NCBI GenBank assembly: GCA_035651635.1
Contig: DASRFK010000330.1
Location: 1 to 64,000 of the forward strand
Reading direction: 5' to 3'
DNA: 64,000 nt
From: JANXQE01 sp035651635
Lineage (GTDB): Bacteria > Verrucomicrobiota > Verrucomicrobiia > Limisphaerales > UBA8199
The translations under genes were made by a program, and so were the position numbers. Within the stretch, counting starts at the first letter, position 1; every line of letters begins with the position of its first letter. Of this stretch, positions 18,137-26,794 are shown piece after piece. The notes beneath the pieces were generated by a model. The model was not told the DNA's origin. It searched no databases and saw nothing but the letters and a program-made list of their open reading frames with translations.

Positions 18137-18481
18137 ATGAAAACATTGGAAAAAGACGAGCTGTTTCAGAATCTGCAAGGTTTTCTCAAAACCAAAGGAC
18201 TCGAGCTCAAGGAGGGTAGTTATGCCCAAAAAATCCAAAAGAGCTGTACCCTCCTCTCCGACGCCATAAACATCGGCCAGCAAGGCCTCGCACGCGCCAA
18301 ACTTGAGGTTGATAAAAAACTCGACCAGGTGCGCCAGGTTATCCACGAAAAGACCGCGCCGTCCGGTCCGAAACCCTCCTCAGCCTCGCCTCCGCAAGGG
18401 CAGCCCTCGCCTGCTTCGGCCGCCAGGCCGAAATCGCCCAAATCAAAATCCAAAACGCCAAAGCGGCCCAAACAACGGTAA
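18137..18481 (+). CDS. Small lysine-tailed protein of unknown function
   Basis: The 114-residue protein starts MKTLEKDELFQNLQGFLK, has a helical N-terminal half (about 1-75) and ends in a Pro/Ser/Lys-rich tail (KSPKSKSKTPKRPKQR) like histone H1-type tails of bacterial chromatin proteins. This suggests DNA or RNA binding, but no known domain is recognised. The ATG at 18137 is preferred over an upstream in-frame ATG at 18113 because it starts the charged helix cleanly. The next gene begins 90 bases later on the same strand. Confidence 0.6.
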   Translation: MKTLEKDELFQNLQGFLKTKGLELKEGSYAQKIQKSCTLLSDAINIGQQGLARAKLEVDKKLDQVRQVIHEKTAPSGPKPSSASPPQGQPSPASAARPKSPKSKSKTPKRPKQR

Positions 18482-18571
18482 GCCTTTCGCCTCGGGGCTT
18501 TCGATGAGCGATGGCAAATGCTCAGTTCTCAATAAACCGCCCTCTGGACACGGCCAGTTGTAGCCCTGGTA

Positions 18572-19846
18572 ATGACCGCTTCGGCACCCCCTCATTCTAA
18601 ATCGGTTCTGGTCCTGGGCGTAGGGGCCTTTGCGCATAGCACCGGCCAAATCCTCAAGGAGGCCGGAGCGGACGTCTCCACCTACTTGACGCGCTCATAC
18701 GCTCATTTTCCTCCCAGCCTCGTCGGGCCGGTTTATCGCCCGGAGCAAGCCGCTTCTCCGGTGGCCCTCCTTCGGCAGCACGCTTTTGATATGGTAGTCC
18801 CGATGTCCATCGATTGGGCCCAATCAACCTGGGCCGAGGAGCTGCTCGATTCGAACGTGCCCATCTTTTGCCCCACCCGCGAAGCAATGCGGATCGAGCG
18901 CGAGCGCGACTTTGCGCGCCTCTTGTGTCGGCGATTCAACATTCCCTTTCCCGAGGCGCACCTGGCCCGCAACCGTTTGGAGGCCGAGTCCATCCTCGAG
19001 CGGCACCCGCATCCGTTTGTGCTCAAAAACCCGCTCTGTTCGCCGACCAGCCCCATCCACACCATCCTGTGTGAAACGCTCGATGATACCAAGGCCTGGC
19101 TCAAGCAAGTGGATTACGCCGAAGGCGTCTTCATGCAGGAGTACCTCGGCCGTTGTGAAGCGGGCCATATTGCGTTTGTGAGCGCTGGCGAGATTCATTC
19201 CGTGGTCACCAACCAGGAATACAAGCGCGCTTTCGCCGGCAACCTCGGCATTGTCGCCGGCGCTCCTCTGGGCGGCCTGGTGGAACAGGATCCTGGCGAC
19301 AAGTACGGTCTGTCTCGCGAACTCTTGGCACCGCTGCGCCCTTGGTTTCGGGAAGTCGACTATCACGGCCCGATCCAGGTCACCGCCGTGCGCCGTGGCG
19401 AGAAGTGGCACGTGATCGAGTACAATATACGTATCGGTGTCACCTCCGGCGCGATGTTGTTGCGCCTGCTGCGCCACCCGCTCGAAGTGTTGGTTCGAAC
19501 GGCAAAAAACCAACCCCTCAAGTTGGAATTCGTCGACAGTCACCAATTTGGTTGTTCGCTGACGCTCGCGGGATACGGTTATCCGTATGTGCAGGTCCGC
19601 GGCCCCCAATTGCCGGTCGAAATTACTTCTCCACTCGATTGCGATGTCTGGTGGAACGAAGTGATCCGCGACAGTGACGGCTTATTGCGCAGCACCGGGC
19701 ATCGGATTGCCGACGTGGTGGCGCTTGGCAAAACATTGGAGCAAGCGATTGGCAAAGCCTACGCCAACATCCGCCGGCTCCGCAGCCTCGGCAGCTATTA
19801 TCGCCCGGACATCGGCCAAAGCCTGTGGCCGCCCGGAAACCCCTGA
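18572..19846 (+). CDS. ATP-grasp enzyme, GAR-synthetase/carbamoyl-phosphate-synthase-like
   Basis: The 424-residue protein has an N-terminal Rossmann-like pre-ATP-grasp domain (VLVLGVGAFAHSTGQILKEA), a central ATP-grasp fold with FPEAHLARNRLEAESILE and HPFVLKNPLC, and a C-terminal segment like the PurD N-domain (EYNIRIGVTSGAM). It should ligate a carboxylate to an amine or thiol through an acyl-phosphate. The substrate is unknown and the distance from true PurD is clear. It may belong to the ATP-grasp peptide ligases. The neighbours give no pathway. Confidence 0.7.
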   Translation: MTASAPPHSKSVLVLGVGAFAHSTGQILKEAGADVSTYLTRSYAHFPPSLVGPVYRPEQAASPVALLRQHAFDMVVPMSIDWAQSTWAEELLDSNVPIFCPTREAMRIERERDFARLLCRRFNIPFPEAHLARNRLEAESILERHPHPFVLKNPLCSPTSPIHTILCETLDDTKAWLKQVDYAEGVFMQEYLGRCEAGHIAFVSAGEIHSVVTNQEYKRAFAGNLGIVAGAPLGGLVEQDPGDKYGLSRELLAPLRPWFREVDYHGPIQVTAVRRGEKWHVIEYNIRIGVTSGAMLLRLLRHPLEVLVRTAKNQPLKLEFVDSHQFGCSLTLAGYGYPYVQVRGPQLPVEITSPLDCDVWWNEVIRDSDGLLRSTGHRIADVVALGKTLEQAIGKAYANIRRLRSLGSYYRPDIGQSLWPPGNP

Positions 19847-19867
19847 GCTTTACCCAGCCAGACCATT

Positions 19868-21169
19868 TTATTTGCCCGGCTGCCTTACGTCGTAGCAGAG
19901 CAGTAAATCCTGGTCGCGCAGGTACAGTTTCCCATTAGCAATGACTGGGTGTGCCCAAGCCGGCTTGTTGGTACGGTCAGGTTGCTCGAAGCGGCCGCGC
20001 TCGAGGTATTCCTTCGGGCTCGGCTCAAGCAGGAGCATCCCCCCCTTTTCGGTGCGGTAGTAGAGCCGGCCATCAGCGAAGGCGAGCGACCCTTTTGGCG
20101 CCCGGTGCTCGGCGTCGTCGCGCTCGTCCCAGAGGACTTTGCCGGTCTGGAAATCCAGACAGACCAGGGCTCCGCCTTCATTGCCGCCGCTGGCGCCGTA
20201 AAGGCTGCCGTCGTAGAGGATCATGCCACCGTGGTGGTTTTGCATCTTCCTGGAGAAATAGACCTCATCGGCTTTCACACCGCCGTTCTCATCCTTGCTC
20301 AGCTTAACCAACCCGCCGCCCGCGCCATAAGCGGAGGAAGCGAAGACCAGTCCGTCATGGTAAAGAGGAGTCGAACAGTTAATCCCGTGGCTGTTGGCGC
20401 AGCGGTCGTACCGCCATAAAAACTTGCCATCGCTCGCCGCGATCCCGACCAGCGCATTCTGCGTGAACTGCACGTATTCGCGTTGCCCGCTAAAATCGAT
20501 GGCAATCGCCGAGACGTAGGCCGCTTTGGGGCTCCCCGGCACCTGGCTTTTCCAAATGGTCTTGCCCGTCAACTTGTCGAGTGCCACCAGGGTCGCGTCT
20601 TCACCGCCAGGTGTGCAGATGAGCTTGTCACCATCTACCAGTGGCGACTCGCGGTAACTCCACGTGGGCACTCTCCCGCCGAAATCCTCCTTCAAACTGC
20701 GCTGCCAAACCAGCTTGCCGTCTTTGACTTGAAGGCAAGCCAGGTCGCCCCCCAAACCCAGGACATATACCCGTTCACCTTCGACCGTGGGTGTGCATCC
20801 CGGGCCCTCTTTGCCCTGCGGCATTTGCTGCTCGAACGCCGGCCCAAGCCGCGTTTCCCAAACCGTTTTGCCATCTGCTTCCGACAGAGCCCAGGTGATT
20901 TCGTCATCGCCACGATTGCCCATGGCGAAGATCCGCCCCTTCGCAATCGCGGGCGCACTGTCGCCGCCGCCGCGGCCGTTGACCTTCCACGCGAGCGGTG
21001 GACCCTCTTTGGGCCATTCCTTGAGCAGACCTCGTTCCTTCGAGACGGCGTTACGGTCGGGGCCCTGCCACTGCGGCCAATCATCAGCAGACGCGGAAGC
21101 CAACAGGACGCCCAAAGAAGCGACGCCAATGAATGCTCTCTTGTAGTGAACAGGTTCTATATTTCTCAT
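19868..21169 (-). CDS. Secreted PQQ-binding-like beta-propeller protein
   Basis: The 433-residue protein has a signal peptide (FIGVASLGVLLASASADD) and starts the mature domain WPQWQGPDRNAVSKERG, typical of outer-membrane-assembly-like propellers. Repeats of LVALDKLTGKTIWKSQ and KDGKLVWQRSL are PQQ/BamB-type propeller blades. There is no redox cofactor motif, so it is probably non-enzymatic or a scaffold. These proteins are numerous in Verrucomicrobia and Planctomycetes. The gene is convergent with the ATP-grasp gene. Confidence 0.82.
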   Translation of the reverse strand: MRNIEPVHYKRAFIGVASLGVLLASASADDWPQWQGPDRNAVSKERGLLKEWPKEGPPLAWKVNGRGGGDSAPAIAKGRIFAMGNRGDDEITWALSEADGKTVWETRLGPAFEQQMPQGKEGPGCTPTVEGERVYVLGLGGDLACLQVKDGKLVWQRSLKEDFGGRVPTWSYRESPLVDGDKLICTPGGEDATLVALDKLTGKTIWKSQVPGSPKAAYVSAIAIDFSGQREYVQFTQNALVGIAASDGKFLWRYDRCANSHGINCSTPLYHDGLVFASSAYGAGGGLVKLSKDENGGVKADEVYFSRKMQNHHGGMILYDGSLYGASGGNEGGALVCLDFQTGKVLWDERDDAEHRAPKGSLAFADGRLYYRTEKGGMLLLEPSPKEYLERGRFEQPDRTNKPAWAHPVIANGKLYLRDQDLLLCYDVRQPGK

Positions 21170-21378
21170 GATGCCACTCGGTTGAACTCAGGCGGACGGC
21201 CGGTATCCTGGTCTTCCTTGCGCATACACGCAAGGCCCGGGATAGCCGAATACTTGAAATCCAAGTCGTTGCTGATTGTGACACGCCAGCTGCGTTCTAC
21301 GTTACAGTAGGTTCACGTGGGGGCCGGCTGGAGGCAACTGGATGACAAGGCGCGCCTTGTTCTGCTAGCTTCGCGCGC

Positions 21379-22503
21379 ATGAAACTTTCCCTGGCGCTCC
21401 TGATAAGCTTTTTGGCCCTCAGCCTTTTGGCTGCCGAAGAGAACGGCTTTGTTCCGCTCTTTAACGGGCACGACCTGACCGGGTGGACTAGTGTGAATTG
21501 CGCTCCCGAAACCTGGAGCGTGAAGGACAGAATGATTCATTGCACGGGCTTGCCCACGGGTGCCCTGCGCACCACCCGCCAGTACGAGAATTTCATCCTC
21601 GAGCTTGAATGGAGGCATTTGCGCAGTGGCGGCAATTCCGGTGTCTTCATCTGGGGCTCACCGATTGCCGCTCCGGGCGTGCCGTTCCTGCGCGCCATTG
21701 AAGTGCAAGTCCTGGATCACGGGTTTAATGTACCCGGAAAAAACGAGTGGTACACCACCCATGGCGATGTGTTCCCCATCCACGGCTCGACCATGAAACC
21801 CTTCGGACGCCATAATGGGATGCGCAGTTTCCCCTCCGAAGAGCGCAGCAAAGGCACCCCGGAGTGGAACCATTACCGCATCGCGTGCAGCAACGGCGTC
21901 ATTCGGCTGCATGTCAACGGCAAAGAGGTCTCGGGTGGTGAAGATTGCAATTACCGCAAAGGTTACCTCGGATTGGAATCGGAAGGAGCGCCGATTGATT
22001 TCCGCAACCTGCGGATTTTGGAACTACCCGCCAGTGGGGCGGCGCCCGAATTGACCGCGCCAACCGACTTGAACTGGCGTTCGCTCTTCACTGGACTGGA
22101 CCTGCGCGGTTGGCGAACCAACTCGGCCCCCGCGGCTCGTTGGCTCGTCGAAGGCGAGCGGCTCATCCTGCGGCCCGGGAACCACGAAGATATCCTCTGG
22201 ACCGACACGGAATTTGGTGATGCCAACTTCATCCTGGATTGCCGCAGCGCAACATCGGGGTCGCCTGCGCGGGTCTTTCTCGGTTCTGGCAACGGCCTGG
22301 ACCTGAAGGTTGAGGGCGCTAAACCAGGAACTTACCAACGCTTTCACATTTCTGTCCGAGGTCGCGAGGTGGCTGTGACCACCGAGGGCGGACCCATGCA
22401 GCATTTTACCCTCGGACCGAGCGCCCCAGCACGGCTTTCTCTCGGCCTGGGCGATTCCGGCGACGGCGCTGAGTTCCTGAACATCTACACCGCAGAACCT
22501 TGA
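21379..22503 (+). CDS. Double DUF1080 (3-keto-disaccharide hydrolase-like) secreted protein
   Basis: The 374-residue protein has a signal peptide (MKLSLALLISFLALSLLAAE) and two DUF1080 domains, about 22-215 and 225-374. The first starts FVPLFNGHDLTGWTSVN and the second LNWRSLFTGLDLRGWR. DUF1080 folds are concanavalin-like jelly rolls, and some members hydrolyse 3-keto-disaccharides. Substrate-binding tryptophans are visible (HDLTGW, LDLRGW). The tandem duplication suggests binding to polymeric sugar. It is monocistronic, divergent from the PQQ propeller and upstream of alr. Confidence 0.8.
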   Translation: MKLSLALLISFLALSLLAAEENGFVPLFNGHDLTGWTSVNCAPETWSVKDRMIHCTGLPTGALRTTRQYENFILELEWRHLRSGGNSGVFIWGSPIAAPGVPFLRAIEVQVLDHGFNVPGKNEWYTTHGDVFPIHGSTMKPFGRHNGMRSFPSEERSKGTPEWNHYRIACSNGVIRLHVNGKEVSGGEDCNYRKGYLGLESEGAPIDFRNLRILELPASGAAPELTAPTDLNWRSLFTGLDLRGWRTNSAPAARWLVEGERLILRPGNHEDILWTDTEFGDANFILDCRSATSGSPARVFLGSGNGLDLKVEGAKPGTYQRFHISVRGREVAVTTEGGPMQHFTLGPSAPARLSLGLGDSGDGAEFLNIYTAEP

Positions 22504-22628
22504 TGAAAGAACCTGAAAAGAGTTGTTGAAGCCGGCGGTTTCGGAGATGTTCGCCTCATGATTTTGGTTCGGCATACGAAGCTCGTTTGGAAGTCCAAAA
22601 CCTTTGTCACGCGCTTCACAAGGATTTA

Positions 22629-23858
22629 ATGGTGGAGCTGAAAAATGCAACGTCTGGCGCCGTCTCCGCCGGCGCGATTCTCGATCAAGCCGAAGGGGGG
22701 AACCTCTTGCTTCAGCCATTAACCGCCCCGGCGCCAACGGAGTTGCCGCGCCGTCCAGCCTGGGTTGAAATCAATCTGAGCGCGCTGAAGCGCAATTTCC
22801 AATTAATCAACCGGGACAAACCCGCCTCGTTGAAAGTGCTCAGCGTGGTCAAAGACGATGGCTACGGCCATGGAGCAGGCGCAGTGGGCCGCGCCGCCCT
22901 GGATTGCGGCGCGAGTTTCCTCGCCTTAAGCACGGTGGACGAGGCCATGGCACTTCGCGATCAAGGGTTCAAGTGCCGCCTCTTGTTGCTCGGCGACCGG
23001 CACGAGAGTGAATTGCCCTGGTGTGTGGCTCACGATCTGACCTGTTGCGTCAGCGACCTGCATGCGGTCGAGCGGTTGGTCCAATTGGCCGAACGGCTGG
23101 GGCGGCGAATCCCGGTTCATCTCAAAATAAATACTGGCATGAACCGGTATGGCGTGCGTTGGACCAGCGCGGCGGCATTTGCGGAGCACATCTGCGCCTC
23201 CAAAGCGCTGTACCTCGAAGGCGTCCTCACCCATTTTGCGCAATCCGATGAGGCCGACAAAACCTACGCGAACCTGCAGTTGTCCAGGTTCAATGAAGCG
23301 CTCGACCAAATGCATCAACGCGGGGTCAACGTCGGCTGCCGGCACTTGTGCAATAGCGGTGGTTTCCTCGACCTGCCGCACGCGCATTTCGAAATGGTCC
23401 GCCTCGGGATTTTGCCCTTGGGCGTATTCCCCTCGACCGTCTGCCGGCGCATTGCCAGTCTCCAGCCGGTGATGTCCGTCAAAGCACGCATTGCCGCAAT
23501 CCAGACTTTGGAACCCGGCGATTGCGTTGGATACGGCATGCGTTACACCGCTCCGTCCCGCCGCCGGATCGCCGTCCTTCCATTAGGTTACGGTGACGGG
23601 TTCCCCCGCGTCCGCAACCAGGGTTCGGTCCTCGTGCATGGGCACCGCGCCCCTTTGGTGGGCGGGGTCGCCATGGATGCCATCACCGTGGATATCACCG
23701 ACATTCCGGCGGCCGCCCTGTGGGATGAAGCGGTTATAATGGGCCGGCAGGGACAGGACGAGATCTCCGTTCATGAAGTTGCCAAACTAAAAGGGTCCGT
23801 CTCGTACGATGTGCTCACCTCTTGGCGGTCGCGGTTGCCCCGCGTTTATGTTTCATGA
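22629..23858 (+). CDS. alr: Alanine racemase (PLP-dependent)
   Basis: The 409-residue enzyme supplies D-alanine for peptidoglycan. PLP is bound by K75 in the VVKDDGYGHGA motif (usual form VKADAYGHG) and the catalytic tyrosine lies in CVGYGMRYTAPSRRR. About 42 residues precede the normal N-terminus (AWVEINLSALKRNF), so the true start could instead be a TTG inside the segment TELPRRP. The frame is also open upstream to 22587. Its stop overlaps the following ATG by four bases (ATGA), giving tight coupling to the arginyltransferase-like gene. Confidence 0.9.
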   Translation: MVELKNATSGAVSAGAILDQAEGGNLLLQPLTAPAPTELPRRPAWVEINLSALKRNFQLINRDKPASLKVLSVVKDDGYGHGAGAVGRAALDCGASFLALSTVDEAMALRDQGFKCRLLLLGDRHESELPWCVAHDLTCCVSDLHAVERLVQLAERLGRRIPVHLKINTGMNRYGVRWTSAAAFAEHICASKALYLEGVLTHFAQSDEADKTYANLQLSRFNEALDQMHQRGVNVGCRHLCNSGGFLDLPHAHFEMVRLGILPLGVFPSTVCRRIASLQPVMSVKARIAAIQTLEPGDCVGYGMRYTAPSRRRIAVLPLGYGDGFPRVRNQGSVLVHGHRAPLVGGVAMDAITVDITDIPAAALWDEAVIMGRQGQDEISVHEVAKLKGSVSYDVLTSWRSRLPRVYVS

Positions 23859-24664
23859 AGCTGCTGTTCTCGGAGGCCAGGGCCGATTATGCGCATTACA
23901 TTTTCCCCTACGCCATTTGGGCCTTCCCGGAGCCGGGCGAAACGGCCGCCGATCTGTTTAACCACGGATTTCTCCCGTCCTCGCGCAGCCTGGACCGCTT
24001 TTATCTCTGTCGCCAGGTCCGTGTCGAACTCAACCAATTTGAGCTGTCCTCGGAGAATCGCCGGATCCTGCGCAAGGGCGGAGCTATCCGCACCACGCTG
24101 GTGCCCAAGACGCAGTTCGATTATACACCGGAACGGCGGGAATTTTTCAAAACCTACGCGGACATTAAATTCGGCAAGGATGTCATGTCCTACGAACGGC
24201 TCGACCTGCTCTTCCAGGGCGCTATTACCTCGCATGTCTTAGTGTTTACCGATTCCGACTCAGGCCGGGAAGTGGGCGCCGTGACCCTGTACCTGCAACC
24301 GAACGAGCTGGCCTATTATTACTACGCATTTTACGACTTAAACTATTATAGCCGCAACCTGGGCATGTTCATGATTACCTCCGCGGTAAGCCAGTTCGCC
24401 GAACTTGGCTATCGGTATCTCTATCTCGGATCGTGCTACCTGGAAAATGCCCTCTATAAAACGCAGTTCGCCGGCGCCCAGTTCTTCAATGGCATTCGTT
24501 GGTCCAACAATCTAAAGGAGCTGAAATATTTAATCCAACGCAGCAAGCAGGACCAGGTGCAGCACCTGCTCGAAGCCGAGGAATACCGGCGGCTGTTCAA
24601 TGAAACAGATATTCAGGAGATCGCGGCCAAAAGCGCGTTCACAGTCAAAACAGTCTCCCTGTGA
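23855..24664 (+). CDS. Arginyl/leucyl-tRNA-protein transferase-like (Ate/Bpt C-terminal fold)
   Basis: The 269-residue protein matches the C-terminal half of arginyl-tRNA-protein transferases (ATE1 and Bpt): a beta-sheet with GREVGAVTLYLQPNELAYYY, then the hallmark FYDLNYYSRNLGMFMI and YLYLGSCYLENALYKTQF. The usual N-terminal cysteine-rich domain (ATE_N) is not evident, so it may be a truncated or GNAT-like relative. ATE-type enzymes add an amino acid to the N-terminus of proteins for degradation. The start at 23855 overlaps alr by four bases. That places it in a cell-envelope or D-alanine context that does not explain its role. Confidence 0.68.
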   Translation: MKLLFSEARADYAHYIFPYAIWAFPEPGETAADLFNHGFLPSSRSLDRFYLCRQVRVELNQFELSSENRRILRKGGAIRTTLVPKTQFDYTPERREFFKTYADIKFGKDVMSYERLDLLFQGAITSHVLVFTDSDSGREVGAVTLYLQPNELAYYYYAFYDLNYYSRNLGMFMITSAVSQFAELGYRYLYLGSCYLENALYKTQFAGAQFFNGIRWSNNLKELKYLIQRSKQDQVQHLLEAEEYRRLFNETDIQEIAAKSAFTVKTVSL

Positions 24665-24819
24665 CGGCCATCGAAAAAGCGACCTCCTCCGGTGATGGGA
24701 ACAGCGAACACACCACTTGAGCGGCGTCCGGGTTGCTCTTACTCAAAGATCAGGCGGCAAACGATGAACGCTGGACATTTAAATCAGCATCGTTCAAGGA
24801 GGACAAAAACCGTGCGCTC

Positions 24820-25117
24820 TCAGCCCCGAGTTAGCTCCTCAGGGTAGTCACGCGCGTGATGGAGCACTCGAAACACAATGACATTATCGCCCCTGACTTG
24901 GAAAAAGATCCTGTACGGAAACCGCTCCCACCAGGACGCGACGGAAATCTTTGTAGAGTACACGATAACGTTCCGGGTGCAGCTCCAGCCGGGCAAATGC
25001 TTCCGCGATGGAAGCGAGGAACTCATCCCCCAGCCCCTGGCGCTGCTGGTCGTACCAGGTTCGCGCCCGGTTCAAATCGGCTTCGGCGGCCTCGCGTACC
25101 CGTACCTGCCAGCTCAC
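24820..25117 (-). pseudogene. RelE/ParE-type toxin gene with a single-base frameshift
   Basis: The first part (from 25117, MSWQVRVREAAEADLNRA) and the second part (ERFPYRIFFQVRGDNVIVF, ending at 24820) together give a full RelE/ParE toxin of about 99 residues, but they lie in different frames. The break is at a CCC run (24927-24929 on the plus strand). Removing one base restores LVERFPYRIFF. As written, the 5' part reads out of frame and stops at 24884. The shift could be a real inactivation, a sequencing error in the short homopolymer, or rarely programmed frameshifting. The toxin start overlaps the antitoxin stop by four bases. Confidence 0.78.
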
Positions 25118-25347
25118 AGTTGGCGTTTAGCCCGCAACTTCTGAACAACCTCGCGCCATGGCAGACCGAGGTTGCCATCGCGCTCGAATTCAGTGAGGGT
25201 CTCATCCAAAGCGCGTTTTTCAGCCGAACCGAGCCCGCCACCGCGAATGATTTCCTCCTCCTGCAACTCGCAAAGCCTCTTCAGGACATGTTCCCGGTCC
25301 TCCGGAGCCAGCTTCGGGAGAGCAGAAAGGATCTCGGACTTGCTCAT
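25114..25347 (-). CDS. Antitoxin of the adjacent toxin pair (addiction module protein)
   Basis: The 77-residue protein starts MSKSEILSALPKLAPEDR and ends GNLGLPWREVVQKLRAK, the C-terminal pattern of the unstable antitoxins of the addiction-module family that pair with RelE/ParE toxins. It has no DNA-binding domain that I can recognise at the N-terminus. The toxin follows immediately, with a four-base overlap (ATGA). Confidence 0.72.
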   Translation of the reverse strand: MSKSEILSALPKLAPEDREHVLKRLCELQEEEIIRGGGLGSAEKRALDETLTEFERDGNLGLPWREVVQKLRAKRQL

Positions 25348-25450
25348 GGCAACAGCTTAACGCGCGTTGCGTACCACAGCAAGGCGCATCAACCCGGCTC
25401 AGCCTACGGGGGTTTGGGGCTAACGCAACACCTTGACGGGGCTCTCTCCA

Positions 25451-26794
25451 TCACCCAAAGACCGCCCGGCAAACGATCACCGAGGCGATCACACCCACGG
25501 TGTCTGCCGTGATTCCGGCCAGGAGCGCGTGGCGCGTGCGTTTGATGCCCACCGCGCCAAAATAGACGGCCAGGACATACAAAGTCGTCTCGGTGCTGCC
25601 ATAGACGGTGCCGCCCATCCGGCTCACCAGGCTGTCGGGGCCGCACTGCTTCACCAATTCCGCAAACATGCCCAAGGTTCCGCTGCCGCTGAGCGGCCGC
25701 ATGAGGACCATGGGCAGCAAGTCAGGCGGAAAACCTACCGCCTGCATGATTGGATGTAGTGCGCGACTGAGCAGGTCTATGCCCCCAGCGGCACGGAACA
25801 TCCCAATGGCCACCAGGATGGCTACCAGGTACGGAATTATCTTAAGGGCAACCTCAAAGCCTTCCTTGGCTCCTTCAACAAATTCTTCGTAAATGCGGAC
25901 TCGCCGCAGATTCGCATACAGCGGAAATCCGGCGAGTAGAAATGGAATCGAAAGTTGCGAAACAGCGTTGACGATCCGAATGAATGCTTTTTGGCCCAGA
26001 AAATCCGGCTGCGGCTGCGCGCCGATGAGTGCCGGAAACGCCAAACGAATAAATAGATAACAGAAGAAGGCGAAGAAAATCAGCAGGACGAGCTTCCCGC
26101 ACCATTTCAGAGCGTGCGGCGGCTCAACTGAAAGCGGGCCGCTGATTTCTGCCGCCGCTGACTGTGCGTGAAGGTTGCTCGCACCGTTTGGCGTCGCGGG
26201 GGTTGCTGTTCGAAACACGGGCAAATGTTGCAAGAGCTTGGCCGCCGTAACGCCCGAAATCGCGGCGCAAGTGGTCGCAATGATGGAAGTGCCCACAATC
26301 GCCGTGGGATTGGTTGAGCCATTGGCGGCGAGAATGGCGATGGCGGTCGCCGGAATCAGTTGAATTGAGCTGGTGTTAATCGCCAGGAAGGTGCACATCG
26401 AGTTGGTGGCGGTGCCGGGATGCGGATTGAGCGACTCCAAGTCCTTCATGGCCCGCAAACCCAGCGGCGTTGCGGCATTTCCCAGGCCCAGGATTCCCGC
26501 GGCGATATTCAGGACCATCGACCCCATGGCCGGATGTTCCGGCGGAACATCGGGAAAAAGCCAGCGGAGCAAGGGCCGGAGTGCGCGCGCAAACATAGCC
26601 ACTAAACCAGCCCGTTCAGCCAGGCGCATGATGCCCAGCCACAGGGCCATGATGCCGACCAGGGGCAGCGCAGTCTTCATCACCGCGAACTCTGCCATCT
26701 CGAACGCTTTATCGGTGACTTCCTTGAGCTGGTGGTTGCACCCGCCGATAATGACTGCCAGCAGAATCAGGCCGAGCCAGATATAGTTGAGCAT
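25451..26794 (-). CDS. SpmA-SpmB fusion, nucleoside-recognition membrane protein
   Basis: The 447-residue protein joins two halves that are separate genes (spmA, spmB) in sporulating Firmicutes. The first half (about 1-200) includes MNIAAGILGLGNAATPLGL-like text, read here as VLNIAAGILGLGNAATPLGL, and TFLAINTSSIQLIP. The second half (about 235-447) includes VEGAKEGFEVALKIIPYL and GSGTLGMFAELVKQCGPDS. Each half has gate-domain membrane helices. In Bacillus, SpmA and SpmB affect spore core dehydration. In non-sporulating bacteria the role is unknown. Its ATG overlaps the FtsX-like stop by one base (TAATG), so it is coupled to the exporter genes. Confidence 0.85.
   Translation of the reverse strand: MLNYIWLGLILLAVIIGGCNHQLKEVTDKAFEMAEFAVMKTALPLVGIMALWLGIMRLAERAGLVAMFARALRPLLRWLFPDVPPEHPAMGSMVLNIAAGILGLGNAATPLGLRAMKDLESLNPHPGTATNSMCTFLAINTSSIQLIPATAIAILAANGSTNPTAIVGTSIIATTCAAISGVTAAKLLQHLPVFRTATPATPNGASNLHAQSAAAEISGPLSVEPPHALKWCGKLVLLIFFAFFCYLFIRLAFPALIGAQPQPDFLGQKAFIRIVNAVSQLSIPFLLAGFPLYANLRRVRIYEEFVEGAKEGFEVALKIIPYLVAILVAIGMFRAAGGIDLLSRALHPIMQAVGFPPDLLPMVLMRPLSGSGTLGMFAELVKQCGPDSLVSRMGGTVYGSTETTLYVLAVYFGAVGIKRTRHALLAGITADTVGVIASVIVCRAVFG

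Noticed and set aside
20483..21310. 275-residue plus-strand frame over the PQQ-propeller gene
   Set aside because: It is antisense to a well-supported gene and has no recognisable domain.
24797..24847. Good Shine-Dalgarno (AAGGAGG) and GTG on the plus strand
   Set aside because: The reading frame closes after 11 codons and lies antisense to the end of the toxin gene.
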